A stretch of DNA of 64,000 nucleotides from Effrenium voratum (GCA_963377175.1 CAUJNA010003241.1:703395-767394), one strand, 5' to 3'; positions 34,886-44,909 are shown, counted from the stretch's first letter. Made by a program: numbers and translations. Notes: generated from the sequence alone by a model not told the origin.

Positions 34886-35424
34886 CCACAAAACTGCGCT
34901 TGGGCATTCCACTCTGTGGTCATGTCATCCATGGTCAAAGTCCTGGAAATGTTGGGTAGTGAACCGTGACCAGGATGCGCCTTAGATTAGAAGGAATCTT
35001 GGCCATGGGGCATGTGCAGAGGTGGAAGAATTTGGTTATGAGTCGCAGGATGGAAAATGGGCTGGCTCAGAGGTACCTGAGAATTGCTTTTTGCCCATGG
35101 CCCAACAAGGAAGCCATGGATACAGTTCGATGCATCCATCTACACTTTCAAGCATGAGAGCCACTGTATTTAGTGAACCATTAGTTCAACATGATCATCA
35201 CGTTAAGTGTATGTTGGTTCTTCAAGGATCGCAGCCATCGTGCAATGTATGTTGTTGATCCATGAAGCACGCAGGTTCACCCACCCGCCCACGCAGACAA
35301 ACACACACACACACACACTAACAGTCAGGCTAACAGTCAACGCTCTCAATCAAAAATTGTTTCTCGCATAGAATACATCATGCAGCCATTTGTTGGCCAG
35401 CTCACCTCCTAACATATCAAAGCA

Positions 35425-35805
35425 TGTGTGTGTGTGTGGTGTGTGTGTGTGTGCGCGTGTGCGCGTGTGCGCGTGTGCGTGTGTGCGTGTGTGCGTGTGT
35501 GTGTGTGTGTGGGTGTGTGTGTGTGTGTGTGTGGGTGTGTGCGTGTGTGCGTGTGTGCGTGTGTGCGTGTGTGCGTGTGTGCGTGTGCGCGTGTGCGCGT
35601 GTGCGCGTGTGCGCGTGTGCATGTTGCCTGTGCGTGTGCGCGTGTGCGTGCTCGTGCGCGTGCGTGTGTGCGTGTGTGCGTGCGTGCGCGCGCGCGGGCG
35701 CGCGGGCGTGCGTGCGTGCGTGCGGGGTGGGTGCATGGGTGTGTGCTTGTGTGTGTTTGTGTGTGTGTGTTTGTGGGTGTGTTTGTGCGTGTGTGTTTGT
35801 CTAAC
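35425..35805. repeat. (GT)n array with GCGTGT higher-order variants
   Basis: About 380 bp of (GT)n, in which GC replaces GT at regular intervals (GTGTGC units), ends in GCGTGCGTGCGTGC and GTGTTTGTGTGT. The Cys-Val and Thr-His repeat frames on both strands are by-products. Confidence 0.9.
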
Positions 35806-35809
35806 GGCC

Positions 35810-37260
35810 GATACGGGTACCCTGTGCAAGAGGCTCCCTGTACTCATGGTAACATGATCAGTGTTGAACCATCGATGAAAGGGTGGTAGTTTGCCTTTGG
35901 GGCAAGTTGGGTAAAGCAACAGCACTCTTTGGATGATTATGTCTCCCCCACGCTGTGGCTGCGTGAAAAGAGCAGTACGAAGAGGAAGCAGCTGAAGTCA
36001 GCTCAGAAGTTGGTTTCGTGCTGCAATCCCGTTGCAACGACAGCGACAATCAGTTTCGGCACATCTCACTTTTAAGCAGCTCCTTCAACGAAGCCAACCA
36101 TTTGCGTGGGGAGGGCTGGCCTTGTTTGGCTGTCGACTTAATCGAGCAATCAGGCGAGAGTTCATCAACCTGATGACACGTTTCAGCCTAGAGAAGAGTC
36201 AATTTGAAAGAGCGTCCAACCATAGAGTGGCACTCTAAATACTTGCTAAGTCAAAAAGTGGCAGACAAAAAGTTCGAATCCACTCAAACAAGTGAGTCTA
36301 TCCCACGAGGTCTTGCAGCAAGGAACTTAGAGACTTAGAGTTGACGAGTTGGGTGACAGGATGCGCTCACCGACCTGACCCTGGATGCGCGCCTTACTGC
36401 TGACAGGCGATTCGGTGCCGTGATTCGGAGGGGTAGAGTTTCAGTCAACTCTTAACTGCCCTTTGTCAGGGCTCCCAAAACTTCCAATACAGCTTATATA
36501 TAAATATATAGAAACATCATAGTTTAAACCCATTGAACGTGAGCTTAGGTGGGTGAAGTTGAAAGTAGAGGGCACATTTCCGCCCATGTTGGTGTACAAC
36601 CCCGAAGGCACTTGTGCCCGATGCTTGATGCACTCTCCACTTGCCCAACGAGAAGCGCTCTTCCCGAGCATAAAGCGCTACAACTTTGCTCTTTGCTTCT
36701 GGTGGGTCTTTCTGGCCTCGCGGCGCTAGGTCAGTTGGGAGTGCCTTCAATGAGCAGACCTTGTAATCACGACCTCCGTGCGCCGAGCTATCGTTGAATC
36801 ATGAAAAGCTGGCGTTCCCTGCGACACTTCAAGGCAAGCAGCAAAAATGCGACGTGGATGAAGACCCGCATTGCATGATCGGCTTCTGAACCCCGATGCT
36901 GCAGTGGTCAAGGTTACGGACCAGTCGATGCCCTACACTAGGTGGTGGTGGTCACGTGTGCTTCGCAATGATTTCGGGTTCCTGGACCCTCAAAATTCCC
37001 TCAAAAACGGGTTATTACCCCAAAAGTTATCGGGGACCGTTTTGGGGTGAGTCTTTCAGGTCGCCTTCTGTTTCTGAATTTGAAGCAAACAGCTGAATCT
37101 AGATTCACCCACAAGGTTGATGTCCGATAGAAAGGCATCGAAGTCCCACCAACGCGCCAACCCATCCTTAAACAATCAGAAGCTCAACCAGAATCCATTG
37201 CCCATGGACCAACACCAAAGCCCACCCTAGACGCATGTACACATCGGGACATCATAGTTA
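35810..37260. other. non-coding stretch, no supported gene
   Basis: Frames such as 36032-36238 have no recognised motif. No tRNA fold was found around the GTTCGAATCC at 36272. A family F-like CCTGGACCCTCAAA fragment lies at 36984. Confidence 0.4.
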
Positions 37261-37264
37261 CTTT

Positions 37265-37376
37265 GGTGCATTTTGCAAAGGGATGTTAGGACGTTAACTT
37301 TTTGCCAACTAATGGGTTTTCCGTATTAAACCACCAAAAGTTAAACTTTTAGCAGGGGAGCACAAAGCAACCGAGG
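37265..37376 (+). repeat. dispersed repeat, family E copy 2
   Basis: GGTGCATTTTGCAAAGGGAT, then GTTAGGACGTTAACTTTTTG and CCAACTAATGGGTTTTCCGT, to AAAGCAACCGAGG. It is nearly the same as 26302-26412 over the full length, with scattered substitutions. Confidence 0.7.
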
Positions 37377-37559
37377 TTAGGCTACATTATAGCATTCTGG
37401 GGTACACCCTGAGGGATACATGACAATTGTCATTCACAGCGAGAAATTAAGCACTCGTGGCAGATTCCGCGAGAAACGAAACTACGAGGACCTTGTTTGA
37501 TGGTACTCAGCCTTAAAGGGTTGCAACGAAAGACCATCATTGTATGTAGCATCAGAATG

Positions 37560-37564
37560 GATTC
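37560..37564. other. target site duplication GATTC (left copy)
   Basis: GATTC directly precedes the left LTR, and the same five bases directly follow the right LTR at 60694-60698. Five-base duplications are usual for Ty1/copia integration. Together they define the exact borders of the retrotransposon. Confidence 0.9.
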
Positions 37565-37809
37565 TGTAGCGGAGGCACAGGGTTCAGTGTTGGGCTCACG
37601 GGGGATCAATGTGTAACACAATGTCCACGAAGGCAAGGCGCTCAGCGCACCTGTTTCAGCTGTCGGACGGCCGTCAGGGACCGATGTAATCACTATGGCT
37701 GGAAGCCAGACCTCCCGGTCTGAATAGGACAAAAAGGGGGCCCCCTATGCATGAGCCGATATGGCACACCACAGGATGACTCACCTGACATGTTGTTCAG
37801 GAAGCTGCA
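37565..37809 (-). repeat. 3' LTR of the copia element (245 bp)
   Basis: This segment matches 60449-60693 base for base by eye. On the plus strand it starts TGTAGCGGAGG and ends GAAGCTGCA, so it has TG...CA ends in either direction. The last RT/RNase H frame runs a few codons into it before stopping at 37797. The bases just inside (37810-37825) are not purine-rich in the element's sense, so the polypurine tract is not obvious. Confidence 0.92.
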
Positions 37810-40277
37810 CCAGGGAAAAAAGGACTCAGGTGATCATCCGTATAATGGGGGCCACAGGCGCTGATTGCGAACTGATTCCGCCCTCCATGAGGTCCAGGTT
37901 GTAGTGCATTCTCGTTGCTGTCATCGCCGAGAGAGTCCTGCATGCGACTCAAGGCGGATTTGCCAGCCTTCTTGTTTCGCTTTGCCGACACGAAATTGGG
38001 ATCGAAGGCTATGCACCATCGCCAGGTCTGCAGAAAACGTTCTAGCCCCGAACGGCTCTCTGAACGCTTCTTGGTCATGGCGTCCGCGAGGTCATAGTCG
38101 GAGGCCAGCCATCGAAGTTCACAATGAACTCTCCGAAGATTGTCACGCAACTGAAAAGCCTGCAAGGCTGATCGAAGGTTTGACAACCCAAGCAACGGTG
38201 ACTCATTGCGCTCAACAGCGTCGTAGCCACCCCGAGAGTCCGTGCACAGGACACCCTTGACCAGGACGACTTGATTCTCGGCCTGGCTGATGAGATCTTC
38301 TCGAAGAGGAGCTCGATGCTGACCTGCACCATGTAGCTCACTCCAAAGAAGCCGAACTCGGAAGTTCTGATCCTCAGCTTCCAGGATGCTTTGTACTTCG
38401 GCATCATTACTCCCAATGGCCTTGCGACGAAGCTTCCATGTACGCCAGCTGAGCAAACACATAGGGGACACATTCCCGGCAAGACATGATGGTCCAGCAG
38501 CAAGAGTCACCAGACCGCCAGTGGAATCACCTTGAGGTCGATTAGAATGTGCCTGATCTCCCATCGAGATGAAGACCACATCTGTCCATTTGGAGACACC
38601 CTCCAGCGGGAAGAACCGCAGCTGTGTGGGACATCGTCTCACCTCGCCGACCATGTGTTGAATTTCACGAGCAGTCTCCAGAGTGCCACCGGTGACCACT
38701 TCAGTGAGTAGCAGATTGCACCTCGAGCACAGCAGGGGTTGACTCTGAATAGCGAGCCACTGGAGAGCTCCCAAGGCAGTGCGGCATGCATTCACCTCAG
38801 AGACAGTGAGAGGCCCATCTTGCCGTAGACGGTCTGCAGGAATCGCTACATCCATCAGGGACTCTACGTAGAAGTCCTGGTTGACTGTTATCATGAACTT
38901 GCCGTTCTTAAGATCAACGGTGGTGACATCGGTGCCGGCATGGCGGTACGTACCAGTCTTGGTCGTGCCCCAGGTGTAGGCTTTGTTGATGGCATCGCAG
39001 ATGTCCAACCATTCAGCAGAGCCACGATCACCAACTCGATGAAAATCATCTACGTGACCTCCCATGGCTCCGAGAAGACGAGGAAATTGACCAGTGCTGT
39101 CCTTTTCACTCTTGGAAAACCAAGCCCAAAGACAGCGCTCACCAAGGAGTGGTACGGCACCGAGTTTGACCAGGGTCTTGTGAAGGTCCAACCAGAGACC
39201 ACGTGGAGCTGTAGTCGAGCCATACACATTGCGAAGAATTCGCATTATGCCCTCCTTTCCCACATGCAAGGCTGACCTGAGCTCTTCCACTCCTGAAGTC
39301 CAGATTTCAGCATCCGCTTCCGTTGGTTGCGTCTGCAGGAACGCTGTCGCCAGATCCAGTCCTTCAATGGGCCATTGATGCGTAGCAGCCATCAAGTACA
39401 GCAAGTTGCGACCAATCATTGATTGGACTGGGGCAGCAGTCTTGAAGGTCGGGTCCAGAAGACTCGGATGTTGAAAACCAAGCAGCACAATGCGTGCCTT
39501 GGCCTTGCGGCTACCATCAGGAGTGTGAACCGTGTCCGGGTTATTCTTGGAGTCCAGGAGAGCTTCTTGTCGATCTTCAGGAGGTACAGATTTCCAGGTC
39601 AGAACCCATCTCGCCTTGAGGATGCGGTTCGTGGAGTAGGCACGAGAAATCTCTGCATCGTCCAGGCATTTACGGACAGCCTCATTCTTCAGGAAGGAGT
39701 TCACCTCCTTGGTCTTGGCTCTCTCGAAGAGTCCACGAAGTGAAGGTGTGAGCTTCTGCAACTGCACCTCGGAGGAGTTCATCTTTTTCACCAGGAAGGC
39801 TGTGGGGTTATACTCCAGGCTCTTGCGCTGCTTGTTGGAGTCCAATGTCACATCGAAAGTGATGGAGAGGCAATCCTCGACTTCCTGGAGCGCAGAGTGC
39901 AGGTCGAGGCTGTTGACTTCTTGTTGAGCCTCGGATTCAAGCATCTGAACCCACTTGATATCGTAGTCGATGGTGCGAGCCTTCTTGGGGTCCGGATCAT
40001 AGTCATTGACATCTTCATCACCATCTTCGGGTACACGACGAAGACCAGAACTTGAAGAGGGTTCATGGCCAGCTTCAGGAACTTCAGAAGCCTCGGGAGC
40101 ATCGGGCACCGTTGAAGTCCAGTTGGACTTGTAGTTGACAGGGATCGCGACGGTCCAAGCCCAATGGGAGACGATCGATGCACCCTCCTGTAATCTTCCG
40201 GCGCCATAGTGCGCTTGGTGTGTTGTCGTCGGAGAGGAACCAGAGTACTGGAGTCTGGAGATGGTGGTAGATGACAT
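37797..40277 (-). CDS. copia pol: reverse transcriptase and RNase H
   Basis: This 826-residue frame contains the copia reverse transcriptase (KARIVLLGFQHP, then GLDLATAFLQT with the first catalytic aspartate, then GGHVDDF as the YVDD-box equivalent). RNase H follows, with the acidic residues in GDQAHSNRPQGDSTGG, GSNDAEVQSILEAED and CTDSRGGYDA. It copies the element RNA into DNA and removes the RNA strand. The first ~100 residues overlap the integrase frame, so the listed start is not a true start: the protein is expected to continue from the 39848-41116 frame through a one-base break near 40200-40270. The C-terminus ends inside the LTR. Confidence 0.9.
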   Translation of the reverse strand: MSSTTISRLQYSGSSPTTTHQAHYGAGRLQEGASIVSHWAWTVAIPVNYKSNWTSTVPDAPEASEVPEAGHEPSSSSGLRRVPEDGDEDVNDYDPDPKKARTIDYDIKWVQMLESEAQQEVNSLDLHSALQEVEDCLSITFDVTLDSNKQRKSLEYNPTAFLVKKMNSSEVQLQKLTPSLRGLFERAKTKEVNSFLKNEAVRKCLDDAEISRAYSTNRILKARWVLTWKSVPPEDRQEALLDSKNNPDTVHTPDGSRKAKARIVLLGFQHPSLLDPTFKTAAPVQSMIGRNLLYLMAATHQWPIEGLDLATAFLQTQPTEADAEIWTSGVEELRSALHVGKEGIMRILRNVYGSTTAPRGLWLDLHKTLVKLGAVPLLGERCLWAWFSKSEKDSTGQFPRLLGAMGGHVDDFHRVGDRGSAEWLDICDAINKAYTWGTTKTGTYRHAGTDVTTVDLKNGKFMITVNQDFYVESLMDVAIPADRLRQDGPLTVSEVNACRTALGALQWLAIQSQPLLCSRCNLLLTEVVTGGTLETAREIQHMVGEVRRCPTQLRFFPLEGVSKWTDVVFISMGDQAHSNRPQGDSTGGLVTLAAGPSCLAGNVSPMCLLSWRTWKLRRKAIGSNDAEVQSILEAEDQNFRVRLLWSELHGAGQHRAPLREDLISQAENQVVLVKGVLCTDSRGGYDAVERNESPLLGLSNLRSALQAFQLRDNLRRVHCELRWLASDYDLADAMTKKRSESRSGLERFLQTWRWCIAFDPNFVSAKRNKKAGKSALSRMQDSLGDDSNENALQPGPHGGRNQFAISACGPHYTDDHLSPFFPGAAS

Positions 40278-41116
40278 TCTTCAGGTTCGTTGGCATCCGG
40301 TATCTCGTCGGTAATGTCGTGGTACTCCTTACGGGGGAGTAGGTCTGACAGCGATTTCCATCGTGTAGGGTCCTCCTTGTTGGTGAGGTCCCAGCGAAGA
40401 TGCTCTGTGGGAGTGACTGGCCGGACAGAGTGCACACTGCAGCGAAACAGCTTGCCAGACATCAGCACCCAGACAATGTGACGTCTAGGATCGTCCTCCT
40501 TCTGGTGAGGCAAGACTTCCATGAAGATCACCCGTCCAGGTCCTATCCAACCAGGTCTGCCCGACTTGCGAAGACCGCCTCGAGGTCCAGTAAACTGTTC
40601 CAGGGGAAGTGATTTCCGCCAGATCTTGACGAGCTCAGTGGGCTGGAAGGTTCGTAGGGGTTGTCGTGCTTTGGAGTTGCCAAGGCGGGTCAAGATACGC
40701 TGAGAGCGAGTTTTTCGGGCAACCTCCTCGGCCTTCTGACGAGCCGCCACCAGGTTGGAGTAGGTCATGCGGTCGGAGAGCTGCATGTGGGAGCGGTGAT
40801 CCTCCTCGGAGATGTTGTAGTCCCGACCAAACGCCCATTGGTGCGAGGTGAATCCAGAGGTGTACTCAGTACTGTTCAGGGCAGATGCGGCTAGAGCCAA
40901 GGTCACCGCAGGGTCTTGATCCAAGGCCTCCAGCTGGATGGCGCTGGCAGTGTGTTTGATGTCTCGCACGGCATGTTCAACGATACCATGACTCCAAGAC
41001 TCCTTCTCCGGCGGGAAGGTGTGATCAATGCCAACGGATCTACAGAACTCTGTGAAGCGCTCTGCAGTGAAGGACATGCCGTTGTCGGTGATGAGGTGGA
41101 TCGGCTTCGGGTAGAA
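39848..41116 (-). CDS. copia pol: C-terminal half of integrase
   Basis: Directly after the nested transposon, the frame reads FYPKPIHLITDNGMSFTAER with the second integrase aspartate, then EKESWSHGIVEHAVRDIK with the catalytic glutamate. It continues through the C-terminal domain (LVKIWRKSLP, GPGRVIFMEVLP). The N-terminal half, with the first aspartate, ends at 55994. The frame loses homology near 40200 and the continuation is in the 37797-40277 frame, a -1 step. The Met at 41077 is internal. Confidence 0.88.
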   Translation of the reverse strand, partial: FYPKPIHLITDNGMSFTAERFTEFCRSVGIDHTFPPEKESWSHGIVEHAVRDIKHTASAIQLEALDQDPAVTLALAASALNSTEYTSGFTSHQWAFGRDYNISEEDHRSHMQLSDRMTYSNLVAARQKAEEVARKTRSQRILTRLGNSKARQPLRTFQPTELVKIWRKSLPLEQFTGPRGGLRKSGRPGWIGPGRVIFMEVLPHQKEDDPRRHIVWVLMSGKLFRCSVHSVRPVTPTEHLRWDLTNKEDPTRWKSLSDLLPRKEYHDITDEIPDANEPEECHLPPSPDSSTLVPLRRQHTKRTMAPEDYRRVHRSSPIGLGPSRSLSTTSPTGLQRCPMLPRLLKFLKLAMNPLQVLVFVVYPKMVMKMSMTMIRTPRRLAPSTTISSGFRCLNPRLNKKSTASTCTLRSRKSRIASPSLSM

Positions 41117-41118
41117 GC
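41117..41118. other. GC target duplication of the nested transposon (left copy)
   Basis: GC precedes the left terminus TCTTAAAGG, and GC follows the right terminus at 55992-55993. Joining the flanks with a single GC gives a continuous integrase frame (…GWLR|FYPKPIHLITDNG…), which supports this border choice over a TTAA duplication. Confidence 0.8.
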
Positions 41119-41150
41119 TCTTAAAGGGGCGCGCGTCTTAGTATGTTTTT
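41119..41150 (+). repeat. left terminal inverted repeat of the nested transposon
   Basis: TCTTAAAGGGGCG is perfect against the right end. The next about 19 bases, including TTAGTAT, match with several substitutions. Confidence 0.85.
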
Positions 41151-41860
41151 GGCTTAGTTGCTGACGATAGCAAGTTTTGTAAGGTCAGTTGCATCTTGGC
41201 TAACACTAGGTTATACATCAAGTATGTAGCGCATTATCGCTAAGGAATTTGGAGGGTACATATAAATTGCGAGGTCAACATAATAAGTTTTGCACGTATT
41301 TACATGTAGTTGGGTGACTTGCAAGTAACATAGCATGTCAATTTGATGCATGTGTAACTTGGTTGGCCTGAGTTGGGCAAATCAAATAACTCAGTTACAA
41401 ATCCGTTTTGTGACGTGTGTCGCCTTGGGTTTTTTGTTTTTCACCGATTTCATTTTTTGGTTTGAAACCACCAAAGCTGCGAGCGCGCACACTTCGCATT
41501 GGTCCGCCACGTCCGTGTCGACACGTTTTTTTCTGAAGTCACATGCATGAGTCGGAAGCCTTGAGCATGGCAATATATATTGCATGTGGGACACGTGCAG
41601 CCATTTGGCGAAATCGGTGCAGCCAGAAGAGTTGAAGAGGCCTTTCATTTCAGTTGCGTTGCTGGGTTCGGGTTGGGCAGCTGTAGCCAGGGATGACGCA
41701 CTTTTCTTGAAGTGCTTCAATCCTGCAGAGGCGCTTCCGCTCAATGCACTTTTGCTCGCGGGCATGTTCTGCTGCACGCAGCAGTCTCCTGCAGGGTGCT
41801 TGCAGTGTTGTGCATGTGCATGTTTGTCAGCTTTTGCCGAACCTCAAGCAGTTTTTCTGA
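41151..41860. promoter_or_regulatory. left subterminal region of the transposon, no gene
   Basis: AT-richer than the genes downstream, with scattered short motifs such as TTTTGTAAGGTC, GCAAGTAACATAGCATG and GTAACTTGG. These resemble, in reversed form, motifs near the right end (TTGTAAGTAC, AACTTTGCTATGTAA). In CACTA-type elements such subterminal motifs bind the transposase; that role here is an inference. The region presumably also holds the promoter for the 764-aa gene. Confidence 0.4.
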
Positions 41861-41863
41861 AAT

Positions 41864-44158
41864 ATGTCCATGTCGCCTGAGCTGAAGGAGGAGCTCACTC
41901 GCCTTTGTGAGGCTGGCGACTCCGGGGAGAAGCTGGTCTGCGTCGCCCAGCAGATCATGCAGCTGCTTCGGCAGAATGGGTTGGCGCACTCGGCCACCAT
42001 ACCGGCCAAGAGGATCGGTGTCCACCACCGAAACCGGGAAGGGTATGGGATCAACGTGGTGGACGTGCAAGATCTGATGCACGGAATGCTCTCCGTCGGC
42101 TTTTGCTTCTCCCGCGTCCAGGCTATATGCGTGGAGTTGCCTGGGGCCGACGTGCAGCAGTGCCAGGACTTCAATGGAAGGTTGCTGAGCACTGCAGGGG
42201 GAGCCCTTGGCCATCAGGATAACACGGCCATCAAGCATGCGTCAATTGCAGGGTCTCACACGAATTTTGTGTTGAGACTGTTCCTTGATGGGGTCCCGTC
42301 TGGCCACCCAGACGTGTCTGTGGAGGGCGCTTTGTGTTTGGAGCGGTTGAAAATGAAAGACCCCAGCCTTCACAAAGCCTGCGTGGAGGGTCTTCGTTGG
42401 GAGGTGATCCAGGCGGTCGTCGCAGAGCAGGTGCCCAAGACCATCGAAGTGATCCAGCGGGCAGGTAACACCACCTTGCACCGCCCAGAGCACGAGTTGC
42501 AGTGTATGCTCCGCATGCATTCCCTGTGGCGGGCCAAGCGCGCAGCTGGCCTGACAGCAGACTACGCTGCCATTCGGAAGCAAGCGCTTGCAAGCCAACC
42601 GCAGTGCAGCTCCAGTATGCCATCAATGTTCGTGTTTTTGCTGAGGCACTGCGGCGGAGAAGAGGCGCCCCTCCTTGAGGAGACGCAGAGATTTGTTCGG
42701 AGCAACAGCCCCAGCAACAGGTGCCTGCCCGCTCCTGTGTGGGCGCAGCTCAGCCATGACGTCAAAGGGTCTGTGCAGCAGTTCTCTCGGTTCCGGCACG
42801 GCCTCCTCAAATGCGCGTATGTGCGTCAGAACATCACGGAGACCACCGCACGCGCCATGTCTGCCAAGACCAACCGGCCATCCCTTGCGGCTGCTGAGGA
42901 CATCATGTGCGAGATGTCCAGGATGGCGCTTGGGCTCAGTGAGGAGGTCCGGAGCAGGCATGCGTTGGTCACTGCCACCAGCCTCACAGAGATGGCCATG
43001 TGCAGCTTTGTCCTGGGCTTGCGCCACGCGCAGGGCGAAAAGCAATGGAAGAGTTTGCAGGCCATCGCCCATGACTGGGTCCAAGTGGTTCGAATTGTGA
43101 CCGGCAAGGACCTTGCGTCTCCGTGGAAGGAGTTCGCTCAGGGCGACGATGCTGCCAGTTCCGGCAACAACCCCACAAAGCCAATTTTGAGCCATGTCTG
43201 CATGGAACATCCGCTACACAATTGTTACGTTGATGGTCAAAATGTTTACAACCCTGCACATGTTCCCTGCACCGCTATGCATATGCATGCTTTCAGGATG
43301 CGCGAGCTGAACGCTGACGGCAGCCTTAAGGAGCCTGCAGTGTTGTTGCAGGAGATGGGCTTCGAAGCTGGCGCGCACGTCAGGCGCAGGGCTACGAAGG
43401 AGGAGGGGGTTCTGGACGACATCAAGGGTGGCATGGTCAGGGTTGACATGGGCGGCGGCATCCTGGCAAAGGTTGCCATTGAAGAGTTCTTGCAGGGAGG
43501 TTGGGTGATTTTCTCTCCCAAAGCTGGCCCAGTCTACTTGCATGATCCTACCATAGCACCCCCCAGTTCCAACGACGAATACAAGGCCCAGCACTTGCTT
43601 GCAACCATTGTCTGTCAAGTCCACGACATGGGCTCTGAGCTTGAGTTGCAGAACTGGGACTTGTTGCAAATCCAGACAAAGCCCAACAAGACCGTCAGCG
43701 CCAAGGACAAGATTTCGCGAGGCAAGCTCGTGCTGGTGCCGTGCTCTTGCAAAGTAGTTTGTTTGCCAAAGGCCAAGAGCAAAAAGGGGCCAGGCTTCGA
43801 GGTGTTGACTTCCTCGCCCACCCACACCTTCTGGATCACGCCCATGGTGCAGTTGCCGTCTGAGGATGGCAAGGGCCAGCAACCCTTTGTGCACCCAGTC
43901 TGGTTCTTGCAAGCCTCCTCTGACGAGCAGGATGTGAATATGCAGCTCCACTATGTCAGCTGCAAGTCTGACAAGACCATCCGCATCCCCATCCTGAAGA
44001 ACACCAAGGACTTGCAGGCTGGCGACATGCTGCTCTACTTGAAGTCCAAAGAGGAAAAGGCAGTGCCCCTTCTTGCCACTTCCCCGCAGAAGCGATCTGC
44101 AGAGGAAGCTTCTCCGAAGAAGAAGGCCAAGGCCAAAGCCAAAACAGGCTCCAAGTGA
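41864..44158 (+). CDS. transposon passenger protein, 764 aa, basic C-terminal tail, unknown function
   Basis: A single uninterrupted frame, the longest in the nested transposon, starts at ATGTCCATGTCGCCTGAG. The N-terminal 100 residues contain AKRIGVHHRNREGYGINVVD followed by a helical DLMHGMLSVGF segment. The middle is helical with clustered Cys/His (HVCMEHPLHNCYVDGQNVYN). The C-terminal third is beta-rich (RGKLVLVPCSCKVV, HTFWITPMVQLP). The end, KRSAEEASPKKKAKAKAKTG, is a strong nuclear-localisation and DNA-binding type tail. No enzymatic motif is recognised. Lack of introns, strand and position suggest an element-encoded nuclear accessory protein, possibly DNA-binding. That role is inferred, not shown. 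Confidence 0.8.
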   Translation: MSMSPELKEELTRLCEAGDSGEKLVCVAQQIMQLLRQNGLAHSATIPAKRIGVHHRNREGYGINVVDVQDLMHGMLSVGFCFSRVQAICVELPGADVQQCQDFNGRLLSTAGGALGHQDNTAIKHASIAGSHTNFVLRLFLDGVPSGHPDVSVEGALCLERLKMKDPSLHKACVEGLRWEVIQAVVAEQVPKTIEVIQRAGNTTLHRPEHELQCMLRMHSLWRAKRAAGLTADYAAIRKQALASQPQCSSSMPSMFVFLLRHCGGEEAPLLEETQRFVRSNSPSNRCLPAPVWAQLSHDVKGSVQQFSRFRHGLLKCAYVRQNITETTARAMSAKTNRPSLAAAEDIMCEMSRMALGLSEEVRSRHALVTATSLTEMAMCSFVLGLRHAQGEKQWKSLQAIAHDWVQVVRIVTGKDLASPWKEFAQGDDAASSGNNPTKPILSHVCMEHPLHNCYVDGQNVYNPAHVPCTAMHMHAFRMRELNADGSLKEPAVLLQEMGFEAGAHVRRRATKEEGVLDDIKGGMVRVDMGGGILAKVAIEEFLQGGWVIFSPKAGPVYLHDPTIAPPSSNDEYKAQHLLATIVCQVHDMGSELELQNWDLLQIQTKPNKTVSAKDKISRGKLVLVPCSCKVVCLPKAKSKKGPGFEVLTSSPTHTFWITPMVQLPSEDGKGQQPFVHPVWFLQASSDEQDVNMQLHYVSCKSDKTIRIPILKNTKDLQAGDMLLYLKSKEEKAVPLLATSPQKRSAEEASPKKKAKAKAKTGSK

Positions 44159-44384
44159 TTATAAATAGCTTCGCATGTGTGTGGCGAGTTTTGAACCAGG
44201 TCGTTGCTCGAAGAAAACATGCCGGTTTTTGTGGTATATGTCATGCTGCACGACTGATGTCCAGTGCGCATTCATGCATGATTGATGTCTTTGTGCAGGG
44301 CACGCATTGCTCGCTTGCAGGCGTTTGGTAGATCATCCTATATTAGGGCTTGACTCGCCACTCATTTCACGGCCTTTCTCTTCC

Positions 44385-44909
44385 ATGATGTCTGTGACCG
44401 TTGTCAAGCAAATGGTTGTCCAGTGGGGCATAAAGGAGACATGGGTGCCTCATCAGAAAGATGTCGACGGTGTCACTTACATCTGCCTGGAGAAATGGAA
44501 CCGCCAGCTCGTCAAGTTCATGTATGGTCGCGCCCTAGATCTGCGGAAGGACCGCGACACCAAGGATCTGAATGTCGAGATGTGGACCGAGCTCGTTGGT
44601 CTCCGGCAGAAAACCTGTGACGACATGGTAGCCCTCGCTCATGATGACACGGAAGGAGAGCGCCAGAAGAAGCGGCGCCGCGTCAGGTGCACTGCGGAGA
44701 ACACCGCACTTCTTCCGCCCGCAGTGCAGATTGTGGTTCCGGCCACCGGTGCACGCGAGGCAAGGTCTATGCAAGTGCTTGTCGAAGGGGTGGGTACCCA
44801 GACTATTTGGTTGGAGCTCACGGCTGGGAACCTTGCATACCTCCAAGGGGCTTTTGCGGCTTCATCATCCAAGCCGCGAGCGAAGGCCAAGGCCAAAGCG
44901 TCTGCGTAG
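44385..44909 (+). CDS. transposon passenger protein, 174 aa, basic tail, unknown function
   Basis: It follows the 764-aa gene after 226 bp on the same strand. The start was chosen at the MMSVTVVKQMVVQ Met pair rather than the in-frame Met at 44307, because coding character begins there. It contains a basic cluster, ERQKKRRRVR, at about residue 90, and ends KPRAKAKAKASA, the same kind of Lys/Ala tail as its neighbour. The interior VQIVVPATGAREARSMQVLV is beta-rich. No family is recognised. The shared tail suggests both proteins act on DNA or in the nucleus. Confidence 0.7.
   Translation: MMSVTVVKQMVVQWGIKETWVPHQKDVDGVTYICLEKWNRQLVKFMYGRALDLRKDRDTKDLNVEMWTELVGLRQKTCDDMVALAHDDTEGERQKKRRRVRCTAENTALLPPAVQIVVPATGAREARSMQVLVEGVGTQTIWLELTAGNLAYLQGAFAASSSKPRAKAKAKASA

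Noticed and set aside
34535..34985. Lys/Gln/Thr/Asn-rich protein and its antisense Cys/Leu/Phe frame
   Set aside because: These follow the A/C microsatellite only and have no motif.
35350..35925. Long Cys/Val and Thr/His repeat proteins on both strands
   Set aside because: These frames exist only because the (GT)n array has no stop codons; there is no sequence beyond the repeat.
36272..36281. GTTCGAATCC as a tRNA T-loop
   Set aside because: The flanking bases do not form a T stem or acceptor stem, and no A or B box partners were found at the right spacing.
37810..37825. AGGGAAAAAAGGA as the polypurine tract of the retrotransposon
   Set aside because: It is purine-rich on the plus strand, but the element is on the minus strand, where it reads as pyrimidines. 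The true tract was not identified.
41119..41130. TTAA target duplication suggesting a piggyBac-type insertion
   Set aside because: TTAA occurs at both ends but is part of the perfect inverted repeat. Removing the insert with one TTAA leaves the integrase out of frame, while a GC duplication restores the frame exactly.
43214..43951. 245-aa minus-strand frame inside the 764-aa gene
   Set aside because: It is an antisense shadow of a strong plus-strand gene with coherent composition and a start, a stop and a basic tail.
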